Below are positions 15,948 through 24,735 of a stretch of 64,000 nucleotides of DNA, one piece after another. The DNA is from Defluviicoccus sp. (GTDB taxonomy: Bacteria; Pseudomonadota; Alphaproteobacteria; Rhodospirillales; Defluviicoccaceae). Location: contig JARSSM010000013.1 of assembly GCA_029624735.1 (NCBI GenBank), forward strand, positions 40,441 through 104,440, written 5' to 3'. The position numbers were made by a program, and so were the translations under genes. Each line of letters begins with the position of its first letter. The first letter of the stretch is position 1. Under the pieces are notes generated by a model, which saw only the letters and a list, made by a program, of their open reading frames with translations, did not search any database and had not been told where the DNA came from.

Positions 15948-16068
15948 CTAGTGCACTGACACAAACAGAGCGTTCATCCTGTTTGTGCCGAAAGTGCACG
16001 CGATTCAATATGGTGTGCAGCGACAACCGTGCTCGGGCGTGAATCGCCCAATTGGGTCGCTGCATTAG
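15948..16068 (-). repeat. ~120-bp CTAG-bounded two-hairpin repeat, copy B
   Basis: Inverted copy of the element at 11402-11519, about 121 bases, from CTAGTGCACTGACAC to GGGTCGCTGCATTAG. It differs from copy A in the right hairpin, where one arm carries GCCGAAA, as in copy C. It ends 14 bases before the sulfatase start codon, so the element forms most of that gene's immediate 5' region and may supply or alter its promoter or leader. Confidence 0.75.
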
Positions 16069-16082
16069 CGGGGAGGAATGTC

Positions 16083-18533
16083 ATGCGCCGTATTTGCGCC
16101 GTAGCGATGATTGTGCTCGGACTTGCGCTCGTAGCTTCGCCACTTGCTTATGCAGAGGAATCCAAGGCAGCGAGCGGTCAAGTGGACCGGTCCACGTTGC
16201 CGATACCGCCGGCGCCTTTCCAAGGCAAGATCGAGCGCACGGCTAAGGACTCGACACCCGATTTTCCGAAGGGTGTCGCGGCGCCGGAGGGCGCTCCAAA
16301 TGTATTGCTGATCTTGACGGACGATGTTGGCTTCGGCGCCAGCAGCACGTTCGGTGGGCCGGTTCAGACGCCCACCATGCAGCAGCTCGCGGACAACGGG
16401 CTGCGCTACAACATGTTCCACACCACGGCACTCTGCTCGCCGACCCGCGCCGCGCTTATCACCGGGCGCAACCACCATTCGGTTGCCAGCGGCGTGATTA
16501 CCGAATTTGCGACGGGGTACCCGGGCTACAACTCGCTGGTGCCGGCGAGCGCTGGATCCGTTGGCGCGGTGCTTAAGGAGAACGGCTACAACACATCGTG
16601 GTTCGGCAAGATGCACAACGTGCCGGACTGGATGTCAAGCCAGGCCGGGCCGTTCGACCTGTGGCCGAGCGGTCTGGGCTTCGAATATTTCTATGGCTTC
16701 CTCGGTGGCGACTCCGATCAATGGCATCCCGCCTTGTATGAGAACACGATGCCGATCGAGCCGTACCTCGGCAAGCAGGACTACATCCTCGATCATGATC
16801 TCGCAGACAAGGCGATCGCCTGGATGCGCATGCAGCACGCGCTGGCACCAAACAAGCCCTGGCTGCTGTACTACGCGACCGGGACCGCGCACGCGCCGCA
16901 TCAGGCGCCGAAGGAGTGGATTGCAAAGTACAAGGGCCAGTTCGACCAGGGCTGGGACAAGGCTCGCGAGGAGACTCTCGCCCGCCAGATCAAGCTCGGG
17001 ATCGTCCCGCCGAATACGCGGCTGACCGCGCGGCCGGAGCAGATTCCGGCCTGGGATACGCTGTCGGCGGACCAGAAGCGTCTGTATGCGCGGATGATGG
17101 AGGTCTACGCCGGCGCGCTCTCCTACGCCGACAATCAGATCGGGCGCCTGCTCAGCGCCGTCAAGGACTCCGGCCAACTCGACAATACGCTGGTCATTTT
17201 CATCATGGGGGACAACGGCGCCAGCGCCGAAGGCAGCCAGCAGGGCACGACCAACGAGGTCGCGACAGCGGCCAATGGCGTCAAGGAGAGTCTCCCCTTC
17301 CTCCTCTCGATGATCGACAAACTGGGTGGTCCTCTCGCCTACAATCACTATCCGGTCGGCTGGGCGCACGCGATGGACGCGCCGATGCAGTGGACGAAGC
17401 AGGTCGCGTCGCACTTCGGCGGCACCCGCAACGGTCTGGTCATCTCGTGGCCGGCGCACATCAAAGATAGGGGCGGCCTGCGGTCGCAGTTCGCCCACGT
17501 GATCGATATCGTGCCAACCATCTATGAAGCCGCCGGCATCACGCCGCCGACGATCATGGACGGCACGGAACAGATGCCGCTGGATGGCACCAGCCTCGTC
17601 TACACCTTCGGCGACGCCAAGGCCGCCACACGTCACACCACCCAATATTTCGAGCTGGTCGGCAATCGCGGCATCTACAAGGACGGGTGGATCGCCAACA
17701 CCACCCCGCTCCGGCTGCCCTGGGTGACGATTGGTGAAGAACCCAACCCCGACGACTTCAAGTGGGAGCTTTACAACATCAGTGAGGATTTCAGTCAGGC
17801 CAACAACCTGGCCGCGAAAAATCCTGAGAAGCTCAGGGAACTGCAGGACGCCTTCGACGTCGAGGCAAAGAAGTACAACGTCTATCCGCTCGACTCGAGC
17901 TTTGCCTCGCGCGCCGATCCGGCCATCCGGCCGAGCCTGACGCGTGGCCGCGCGGAGTTCGCGTACTATCCCGGCATGATCCGCATCCCGGAAGGCTCAG
18001 CGCCCGACTTCAAGAACAAGTCGTGGACTGCGGCGGCCGAGGTCACCGTTCCAAAGGGAGGCGCGAGTGGCGTCCTGGCGACGATCGGCGGGCGGTTCGG
18101 TGGCTGGGCGCTGATGCTGAAGGACGGCAAGCCGGTGTTTGTCTACGCGCTGTCGAACCAGCCGGAGCACAAGTTCCGTATCGCCGCCAATGAGGCTCTC
18201 CCGCCCGGCGGTCACGTCGTGCGGGTCAAGTTCGACTATGACGGCGGAGGGATCGGCAAGGGCGCGACCGCCACGCTGCTGGTGGACGAAAAACAGGTCG
18301 CCCAGGGCAAAATCCCGCAAACGATCGGCATTCGTTTCTCGCTCGATGAAACGTTCGATGTCGGCGAGGACACCGGTACGCCGGTCAGCGAGGACTACGC
18401 AGGCGCCATGCCCTATGCATTCTCCGGCACGCTCAAGCGCTTCGCCGTGGTTCTCGAACCGGATAACCTGAGCGACGAGGAAAAGGCACGTCTGCGCAAT
18501 GAGCTCGCGAAGGCGCTCATGGCGGTGCAGTAA
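16083..18533 (+). CDS. Arylsulfatase-type sulfatase, exported
   Basis: 816 residues from the ATG at 16083, preceded by GGGGAGGA; the frame extends upstream into repeat copy B, but a signal peptide (RRICAVAMIVLGLALVASPLAYA) begins at this ATG. It hydrolyses sulfate esters in the periplasm or outside. The formylglycine site is C118 in LCSPTRAALITGR, matching C-x-P-x-R. Metal ligands appear in LILTDDVGFG (near 75) and MGDNGASAEGS (near 378). The C-terminal ~190 residues look like the beta-sandwich domain of large arylsulfatases. Maturation would need a formylglycine-generating enzyme or anSME, neither of which is in the window. Single-gene unit, convergent with nasA. Confidence 0.92.
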   Translation: MRRICAVAMIVLGLALVASPLAYAEESKAASGQVDRSTLPIPPAPFQGKIERTAKDSTPDFPKGVAAPEGAPNVLLILTDDVGFGASSTFGGPVQTPTMQQLADNGLRYNMFHTTALCSPTRAALITGRNHHSVASGVITEFATGYPGYNSLVPASAGSVGAVLKENGYNTSWFGKMHNVPDWMSSQAGPFDLWPSGLGFEYFYGFLGGDSDQWHPALYENTMPIEPYLGKQDYILDHDLADKAIAWMRMQHALAPNKPWLLYYATGTAHAPHQAPKEWIAKYKGQFDQGWDKAREETLARQIKLGIVPPNTRLTARPEQIPAWDTLSADQKRLYARMMEVYAGALSYADNQIGRLLSAVKDSGQLDNTLVIFIMGDNGASAEGSQQGTTNEVATAANGVKESLPFLLSMIDKLGGPLAYNHYPVGWAHAMDAPMQWTKQVASHFGGTRNGLVISWPAHIKDRGGLRSQFAHVIDIVPTIYEAAGITPPTIMDGTEQMPLDGTSLVYTFGDAKAATRHTTQYFELVGNRGIYKDGWIANTTPLRLPWVTIGEEPNPDDFKWELYNISEDFSQANNLAAKNPEKLRELQDAFDVEAKKYNVYPLDSSFASRADPAIRPSLTRGRAEFAYYPGMIRIPEGSAPDFKNKSWTAAAEVTVPKGGASGVLATIGGRFGGWALMLKDGKPVFVYALSNQPEHKFRIAANEALPPGGHVVRVKFDYDGGGIGKGATATLLVDEKQVAQGKIPQTIGIRFSLDETFDVGEDTGTPVSEDYAGAMPYAFSGTLKRFAVVLEPDNLSDEEKARLRNELAKALMAVQ

Positions 18534-18605
18534 GGATTAGCAGTAAGGATTCGGGGCGCCAACCGCGTACGAGAGGGGATCCGGGCTGCGATTGCGCCGC
18601 GTCGT

Positions 18606-21284
18606 TCAGGCTGCGTGGAGGGCGTTTTCGCTGGCGATGAGCCGGCGCAACTCCGGGATGCATGAACCGCAGTTGGTGCCGGCCTGCAGGGCGGCACCGA
18701 TGGCCTCGACCGAATGACAGCCGTCGGCAACGATCGCTTCTGTGATCCGATTGCGCCCGACCGCGAAGCAGGCGCAGATGATCGGCCCCTGATCGGCGAT
18801 CCCGTCGCTCGCCCGGCCGGCGAGGAGGCCGCGTCGCTGCGCCTCCTCGGTCACTGGCTGGCCGATCAGGCGGGAAAGCCAGTCCCAGGCCGGAAGGTGC
18901 CCGTGCTCGCCGACAAACAGACAGCCGGCGAGACGATCATCGCAAAGATAGGCAGCTCGGTAGCAGGGCGATTGCGGATCGGAGAGCTGGAGGAGCCGCC
19001 CCTCGTCGGCACGGAACAGCCGTGCCGCCCAGGCACCCCACGACGGCTCCGGCTCCCCCTCGAGTGCGATCCGGTAGAGCCAGCCGGTCTGCAGGCTGAC
19101 GCGGACCCAGTACGGCGTGCTGAGCGGCAGGAGGTCGTGCGACAGGATGAAACCTTCGAGCGGGTAGGCGCAGGCCGCAATGGTGCACGCGGTCGCCTTG
19201 CTGTCCGGCTGACCCGAAATCGGGTCGGCTGCGCCGTGCACCAGCGCGCCGATGCGGCCGTCGCTGGCGTTTTCGGCACTCCAGTGGATTGGCGCAAAGA
19301 CGCTGCCCTGACGCTGCCCGCCGTTGACGATGACCCGCAGGACCGCCTCGCCATGGGCGGAGCGGACGCGGGCCAGGCGGCCGTCGGTGACGCCAAAGCG
19401 GGCAGCATCGTCCGGATGCACCTCGACGAAGGGTTCCAGAAGATGCTGGGCGAGGCGCGGGCTCTTGCCGGTTCGCGTCATCGTGTGCCACTGGTCGCGT
19501 ACGCGGCCCGTGTTCAGGCGGAGCGGAAACGCCGGGTCGGCGTCGCCGGCCTGCTCTGGCGGGGCGCCCACCGGTACGAACCGCCCGCGGCCGTTGGCTG
19601 TGAGAAAGCCGCCCGAAGCGAACAGGCGGGATCGTTCCGGCGACAACGGATGAGCGCGTTGCGGCCACTGGAAAGGCGGCAGCGAGTCGTACTGTTCGTT
19701 CGTAAGCGCGGCCAATCCGCCCAGGTCGAAGGCGCGGCTGCCGTCATTCTCGAAGGCGGACAGGGCCGCGTGCTCGGCAAAGATCTCGGCCGCCGTTTCG
19801 TATGCGAAGGCGTCGCCATGGCCGAGGCGGCGTGCCACCTGGCAGACGATCCACCAATCCGGTTGCGCCTCACCCGGCGGCTGCAGGAACGGGCGCTGGC
19901 GGCTGATCCGGCGTTCGGAATTCGTTACCGTCCCGTCCTTCTCGCCCCATCCGCAGGCGGGCAGCCGGATCGGCGCACGCACCACCGTATCGGCGCCGAT
20001 GACGTTGTCGGAGACGACGAACAGCTCCAGGCGGTCAAGGCCGGCGCGGATGGCATCGGCGCGCGGCAGGCTGACCACCGGGTTGGTGGCAATCACCCAC
20101 AGCGCCTTGATCTGCCCGCAGGCCACCGCCTCGAACATGTCGACCGCCTTCAGCCCCTCGCGGGTCGCCATGCGTGGCGCGCGCCAGAAGCGGCGCACCC
20201 GGTCGACGGCGGCCGGCTCGAAGCCCATGTGGGCGGCCAGTTGATTGGCAAGGCCGCCGACCTCGCGACCGCCCATGGCATTTGGCTGGCCGGTCAGCGA
20301 CAGCGGCCCCATGCCGGGATGGCCGATCCGCCCCGTGGCGAGATGGCAGTTGATGATCGCATTGACCTTGTCGGTTCCGGCGACCGACTGGTTGACGCCT
20401 TGCGAGTAGCAGGTCACCACCCGGTCGGTCGCGGCGAACCAGGTAAAGAACTGTTCGACGGCATCGGTCGGCAGGCCGCAGGCGCGCGCCGTTGCCGCGG
20501 CGTCAGGGGCCAGCGATTGCGCCATCACCAACGCGTCGGCGAAGCCTTCGGTATACGCACGGACATACTGGTGATCGATCCGCCTCCGGCGTGCGAGCTC
20601 GACCAGCAGGCCGTTGAACAGTAGGGCATCGGTGCCGCCGGCGAGCGACAGCTGCAGGTCGGCCTCCTCGCCGGTCGCCGTACAGCGGGGATCGATATTG
20701 ACGATCCGCGCCCCGCGCGTCGAACGGTTGCGGACCATCCGCTGAAACAGGACCGGATGGCACCAGGCAGCGTTGGAGCCGACGAGGACGATCAGGTCAG
20801 CCTCGTCCAGGTCATCGTAGCAGCCCGGCACGACGTCCTCGCCGAACGCCCGCTTGTGACCGGCGACCGAGGATGCCATGCACAGGCGCGAGTTGGTATC
20901 GATGTTGGCTGAGCCGATGAAGCCTTTCATCAGCTTGTTGGCGACGTAGTAGTCCTCCGTCAGCAACTGGCCCGAGACGTAGAAGGCAACGGCATCGGGG
21001 CCGTGGCGGTCGATCACCCGGGCAAAGCCGCCGGCTACGGCGTCCAGCGCCTCGTCCCAGCCGACGCGTGCATCGCCGATCATCGGATAGAGCAGGCGGT
21101 CGTCGAGGCTCAGCGTTTCGCCCAGCGCCGAGCCCTTGGAGCACAGCCGGCCGAAGTTGGCGGGATGGTTGGGATCACCCCGCACCCTCCAGCCGCCGCT
21201 CCCGTCCGCTTCCGGCAGGACGCCGCAGCCGACGCCACAGTAGGGACAGGTCGTGCGTAGCGGCGGTCTGCCCGCACCATCCAT
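18606..21284 (-). CDS. nasA: Assimilatory nitrate reductase catalytic subunit
   Basis: 892 residues, a molybdopterin oxidoreductase that reduces nitrate to nitrite in the cytoplasm. The N-terminal [4Fe-4S] ligands are C13, C16, C20 (TCPYCGVGCG) and C48 (LCSKG). The Mo-bis-MGD binding core follows (GSANIDTNSRLCMASS, NIDPRCTATGEEADL, CYSQGVNQSVAGTDK, TGQPNAMGGREVGG). A molybdopterin dinucleotide-binding domain ends near residue 770. The C-terminus carries a BFD-like [2Fe-2S] domain (ICACFAVGRNRI ... NCGSC), as in nitrate reductases that take electrons from a flavoprotein. There is no Tat signal. Its ATG overlaps the stop of the upstream reductase by one base (TGATG), so translation is coupled. 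Last gene of the nitrate operon. Confidence 0.95.
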   Translation of the reverse strand: MDGAGRPPLRTTCPYCGVGCGVLPEADGSGGWRVRGDPNHPANFGRLCSKGSALGETLSLDDRLLYPMIGDARVGWDEALDAVAGGFARVIDRHGPDAVAFYVSGQLLTEDYYVANKLMKGFIGSANIDTNSRLCMASSVAGHKRAFGEDVVPGCYDDLDEADLIVLVGSNAAWCHPVLFQRMVRNRSTRGARIVNIDPRCTATGEEADLQLSLAGGTDALLFNGLLVELARRRRIDHQYVRAYTEGFADALVMAQSLAPDAAATARACGLPTDAVEQFFTWFAATDRVVTCYSQGVNQSVAGTDKVNAIINCHLATGRIGHPGMGPLSLTGQPNAMGGREVGGLANQLAAHMGFEPAAVDRVRRFWRAPRMATREGLKAVDMFEAVACGQIKALWVIATNPVVSLPRADAIRAGLDRLELFVVSDNVIGADTVVRAPIRLPACGWGEKDGTVTNSERRISRQRPFLQPPGEAQPDWWIVCQVARRLGHGDAFAYETAAEIFAEHAALSAFENDGSRAFDLGGLAALTNEQYDSLPPFQWPQRAHPLSPERSRLFASGGFLTANGRGRFVPVGAPPEQAGDADPAFPLRLNTGRVRDQWHTMTRTGKSPRLAQHLLEPFVEVHPDDAARFGVTDGRLARVRSAHGEAVLRVIVNGGQRQGSVFAPIHWSAENASDGRIGALVHGAADPISGQPDSKATACTIAACAYPLEGFILSHDLLPLSTPYWVRVSLQTGWLYRIALEGEPEPSWGAWAARLFRADEGRLLQLSDPQSPCYRAAYLCDDRLAGCLFVGEHGHLPAWDWLSRLIGQPVTEEAQRRGLLAGRASDGIADQGPIICACFAVGRNRITEAIVADGCHSVEAIGAALQAGTNCGSCIPELRRLIASENALHAA

Positions 21285-22909
21285 CAGTAGACGTCCTTGC
21301 GATAGCGTCCCGCAGCGGTGAGGGCAGCGATGTAGGCGCGCGCGGCCTCATCGGTCATGCCGCCGTGCACGGCAGCGACCTGGTGCAGCGCCCGGTCGAC
21401 GTCTGGTGCCATCCGCTTCGCATCGCCGCAGACGTAGAACCAAGCACCGTCTTCGAGCCAGCGGTAGAGTTCAGCGCCTTCCTCGACCATCCGGTCCTGA
21501 ACGTAGACCTTGGCCTCCTGGTCGCGTGAGAAGGCGGTCGAGAGCCGCGTCAGCGTGCCGGCGGCGGTGAGTTCCGCAAGCTCGTCCTCGTAGAAGAAGT
21601 CGCAGTCCCGCCGCTGGTGACCGAAAAACAGCCACGCACGGCCGGATGCGCCGGTCGCCCGCCGCTCGTGCAGGAAGGAGCGGAAGGGCGCCACGCCGGT
21701 GCCCGGCCCGACCATGATGATCGGCGTCGCCGGATCGGCGGGCAGGGTAAACCCGTGCGAGGCCTGAATGTACACGGGAACCCGGTCGCTCGGCGCCAGC
21801 CGGTCGGCAAGGAAGGTCGAGGCAACTCCCTTGCGCAGGCGCGCGCCGGAGCGCCAGCGGACGATATCGACGGTGAGATGCAGCTTGCCCGGTGTCGCCC
21901 TTGGGCTGGACGAGATCGAATAGAGCCGCGGCTGCAGCGGCTCGAGTGCGCCAACCAGCGCCTTCGGCGTGGGCTTGAGGGCCGGAAACTTCTCCAGCGC
22001 CGCCAGCACGTCGAGGCTGTCGAGATCGCCGTCGGTGTCCGTGCCTTCGGCCATGGCGCTGAGCTTGGCACGTTCGCCAGCTTCGCTCGAAAGGGTTGCG
22101 AGGAGCTCGAACAGCGCATCGGGGGCCGGCCACAGCGCCAGGGTCTCGATCAGTGCATCGCGCAAGCTGCGGCTGTGGCCGTTGCCGTCGCCAATCTCCG
22201 CATCGGCGGCGCATCCGAGGTGCTCGATGATGGCATCGGCCAGTTCGGGATCGTTGCGAGGAACGATGCCGAAACTGTCGCCTGGCTGGTAGTCGAGGCC
22301 GGTCTCGGCAAGATCGAATTCAACATGGCGGGTTTCCTTCTCCGACCCCGCCTTGTTGAGCAGCCGAGTGCCGAGAAACGTGGCCAGCACCGGCTTCTCC
22401 CGCGACCGTCCCGGCGCCGCTGCGGCCGGTTTTGCCGCCACCGCCGTGCCGTTGGCGGGGGGCGTGGCGGCCGGGGCGTCGGCCCCCATCTCCGCATGCA
22501 GCGACTTCAGCATGCGCGCCGTCGGCTTGCCGCCGGGCACGCACAAGTTCAGGCGCTCCTCTTTTTTCAGGAACAGGGCATTGGCGTAGTCTTCGCAGTT
22601 GTAGCCGCACTGGCCGCAATCCTGCTGGGCCATCGCTGCCATCATTCTGCGCCGCAAAGGGCGTCCTTCCGCAAGCGTCATCCGCTCGGCCATTGGTATT
22701 GTCTGGTCGTGCCATGGCGCTGCGCCATCATCGCCGTCGGCGAGCGGGTCGGCGGCGCCGACTGGCGTGGCTACGCTCTGGGGCGTGGCGGCGGTGACGA
22801 GTTCCGTCGGTCCGTCGAAGCTGAGCAGCCCGGCGAAAAAGCCGTTCAGCCAGGCCCGCTGCTCTGGCGTGAACGGCGCGTTATCCGGAAGCAGGGGAGC
22901 CAACATCAC
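21284..22909 (-). CDS. CysJ-like FAD/NADPH reductase with N-terminal Fe-S motif, likely nitrate reductase electron-transfer subunit
   Basis: 541 residues. Near residues 95-125 is a cysteine cluster DCGQCGYNC ... LCVPGG of the Fe-S kind. After a Pro/Ala linker, residues about 170-541 form the FAD- and NADPH-binding module of sulfite reductase flavoprotein/cytochrome P450 reductase: PGDSFGIVPRND, RLYSISSSP (FAD), MVGPGTGVAPFRSFLHER (NADPH), LFFGHQRRDCDFFYEDEL, YVCGDAKRMAPDV and the terminal aromatic YRKDVY. The FMN (flavodoxin) domain of CysJ is absent, so electrons may pass through the Fe-S cluster instead. It overlaps nirA by four bases upstream and nasA by one base downstream, which argues that it feeds one of them, most likely NasA. 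Confidence 0.85.
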   Translation of the reverse strand: MMLAPLLPDNAPFTPEQRAWLNGFFAGLLSFDGPTELVTAATPQSVATPVGAADPLADGDDGAAPWHDQTIPMAERMTLAEGRPLRRRMMAAMAQQDCGQCGYNCEDYANALFLKKEERLNLCVPGGKPTARMLKSLHAEMGADAPAATPPANGTAVAAKPAAAAPGRSREKPVLATFLGTRLLNKAGSEKETRHVEFDLAETGLDYQPGDSFGIVPRNDPELADAIIEHLGCAADAEIGDGNGHSRSLRDALIETLALWPAPDALFELLATLSSEAGERAKLSAMAEGTDTDGDLDSLDVLAALEKFPALKPTPKALVGALEPLQPRLYSISSSPRATPGKLHLTVDIVRWRSGARLRKGVASTFLADRLAPSDRVPVYIQASHGFTLPADPATPIIMVGPGTGVAPFRSFLHERRATGASGRAWLFFGHQRRDCDFFYEDELAELTAAGTLTRLSTAFSRDQEAKVYVQDRMVEEGAELYRWLEDGAWFYVCGDAKRMAPDVDRALHQVAAVHGGMTDEAARAYIAALTAAGRYRKDVY

Positions 22910-24726
22910 CGTCTCTCCGAATCGACAAGTTCTTGAAAGTGCTGGATATCAAAGCGCGTGCTGAACTGCTGGAAGGTCTCTGCGGGATTGGCGCGCTGAG
23001 CCAGGTAGACGCGCAGCATGCGCTCGATCAGTTCCGGAACATCCTCCGCCTTGACGTCGCGGCGAAACTCCCGTCCCAGCGCGGCGTCGCTGGCATAGCC
23101 GCCGCCGATGAAGACGTAATAGCCCTCAACCGTCTCTTCGCCGTCCTCGTCGAGCGCCACCCGCGCGCCGAGGAGGCCGATGTCGCCGATGTAATGCTGG
23201 GCGCACGAATTGTGGCAGCCGGTCAGGTGGATGTTGATCGGCGTATCGAGGGCGAGGCAGCCGTCGAGATGATCGGCGATTGCCTGCGCGTGGCGCTTGG
23301 TATCGGATGCGGCGAACCGGCAGCCGGCATTGCCGGTGCAGGCAACCAAGCCGGCACGGACGCTGGATGCCCGCCAGTCGAGCCCCGCCGCTTCGATTGC
23401 CGCCTGGGCTTCGGCGATGCGCGCGTCCGGAATGCCTGACAACAGCAGGTTCTGCCACACCGTCAGCCGAATATCGCCGTCGCCGAGGTTCACGGCGATG
23501 TCGGCCAGCGCCTGCATCTGGGCGGTCGTCACCCGGCCTACCGGCAGCACGACGCCGAGGTACGAAAAACCGTCCTGCGCCTGGGCATGGACGCCGATGT
23601 GGCCGAGCCGGTCGACCGGCGGCCGCGGCGCGCAGGCGTCAAGCGGGAGCCGCAAGAGGTTGCGGCCGAGCTGGGCCTCGACCTCGCCCATAAATTTCTC
23701 GAACCCCCAGGCATCGAGCAGGTATTTCAGGCGTGCCTTGGTGCGGTTGGTCCGGTCGCCATGGTCGATGAACACGCGCACGATCGCGTCGGCAACCTCC
23801 GTGCACTCGCCGGGGCGAAGCACGATGCCGGTATCGCGGGCAAGGTCACGGTGGCCGGTGATGCCCCCCAGGGCCAGCCGGAACCAGACGCCGGGCTCGA
23901 CGGCGGTGCTGGCGCCGGCAGGGACGCGGACCGCCTGGAAGCCGATGTCGTTGGTCTCCTCCAGCACGGCGAGCCGGCCGCCGCCGTCGAAGGCGACGTT
24001 GAATTTGCGGGGCAGGCCGTAAAGCGAGCGGTCGTTGAGGATGTGATGGTGCCATTCGCTCGCCAGGGAACGGGTGTCGATCAGCTCAACCGGATCGATC
24101 CCGGCGAGCGGACTGCCGGTGACGTTGCGAATGTTGTCGGCGCCCGATCCTCTCGGCGTCAATCCGAGCGCCTGCAGCGTTTCGATAACTTCGATGCCGT
24201 GAGCGGCATCGATTTCGCGGATCTGCAGGTTGGCGCGCGTGGTGACATCGGCATAGCCGCCACCGCAACGCTCGGCAAGGTCGGCGACGCCGCGGAACTG
24301 CCACGCCGAGAGGATGCCGTTCGGGATGCGCATCCGGCACATGAAGGCGTTCTGCGCCGGCGCCACATAGAAGAGCCCGTGGAACTTCCAGCGAAACACA
24401 TCGACGCCCTTGGGGAAGGCCTCTTCGCGCGCGGCGCGTTTCATCCGCGCGTACATGTCGAAAGGGTGCTCTTCGCGCTTCGCCGTCTCTTCGGCAACCA
24501 GTTTGCCGCCGCCAGCGAGCACGCGGTCTTGTGCCTTTATGTGCACCGCATCCGGGCCGGTGGCGGCAGCGGAATCCGGCGCCGGCGAGGGTCCCGCGGT
24601 CTGCGTCGGGTCGGCCGCGCCAGCGATCGGTGGCAACCGCTTGGACACCCGGGACGCCTGGATGCCGCTGACGTAGCCTTCCAGATAGCGCTTCTGCTCG
24701 GGCGTGAAATCCTGGCTATTCGTCAT
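22906..24726 (-). CDS. nirA: Ferredoxin-type nitrite (or sulfite) reductase, siroheme
   Basis: 606 residues, reduces nitrite to ammonium with six electrons. It has two duplicated ferredoxin-like halves. The first holds CRMRIPNGILSAWQ, RANLQIREI and NIRNVTGSPLAGIDP, which line the siroheme pocket. The second has the [4Fe-4S]-siroheme cysteines in ACTGNAGC (near 463) and TGCHNSCAQ (near 504). The N-terminal ~90 residues are a low-complexity Ala/Pro extension not found in short NirA proteins. Assignment to nitrite rather than sulfite rests on the position between nitrate transport and nasA. ATGA overlap with the CysJ-like gene downstream and a 9-base gap from the NirB-like gene upstream. Confidence 0.93.
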   Translation of the reverse strand: MTNSQDFTPEQKRYLEGYVSGIQASRVSKRLPPIAGAADPTQTAGPSPAPDSAAATGPDAVHIKAQDRVLAGGGKLVAEETAKREEHPFDMYARMKRAAREEAFPKGVDVFRWKFHGLFYVAPAQNAFMCRMRIPNGILSAWQFRGVADLAERCGGGYADVTTRANLQIREIDAAHGIEVIETLQALGLTPRGSGADNIRNVTGSPLAGIDPVELIDTRSLASEWHHHILNDRSLYGLPRKFNVAFDGGGRLAVLEETNDIGFQAVRVPAGASTAVEPGVWFRLALGGITGHRDLARDTGIVLRPGECTEVADAIVRVFIDHGDRTNRTKARLKYLLDAWGFEKFMGEVEAQLGRNLLRLPLDACAPRPPVDRLGHIGVHAQAQDGFSYLGVVLPVGRVTTAQMQALADIAVNLGDGDIRLTVWQNLLLSGIPDARIAEAQAAIEAAGLDWRASSVRAGLVACTGNAGCRFAASDTKRHAQAIADHLDGCLALDTPINIHLTGCHNSCAQHYIGDIGLLGARVALDEDGEETVEGYYVFIGGGYASDAALGREFRRDVKAEDVPELIERMLRVYLAQRANPAETFQQFSTRFDIQHFQELVDSERR

Positions 24727-24735
24727 CTCGGTCCT

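Larger units (their letters stand above)
15250..16082. other. Gene-poor stretch with nasA-like fragment and repeat copy B
   Basis: About 830 bases with no convincing gene. It contains the diverged nasA-end fragment (15571-15655) and repeat copy B (15948-16068). The section 15270-15420 is AT-rich and may carry the promoter of the 163-residue gene. Short frames elsewhere show no known motifs. Confidence 0.5.

Noticed and set aside
16029..16082. Upstream extension of the sulfatase to 16029
   Set aside because: These 18 codons are repeat copy B read as protein; the signal peptide and ribosome site fix the start at 16083.
18714..20624. 636-codon plus-strand frame
   Set aside because: Antisense shadow of nasA caused by high GC; no motifs, atypical composition.
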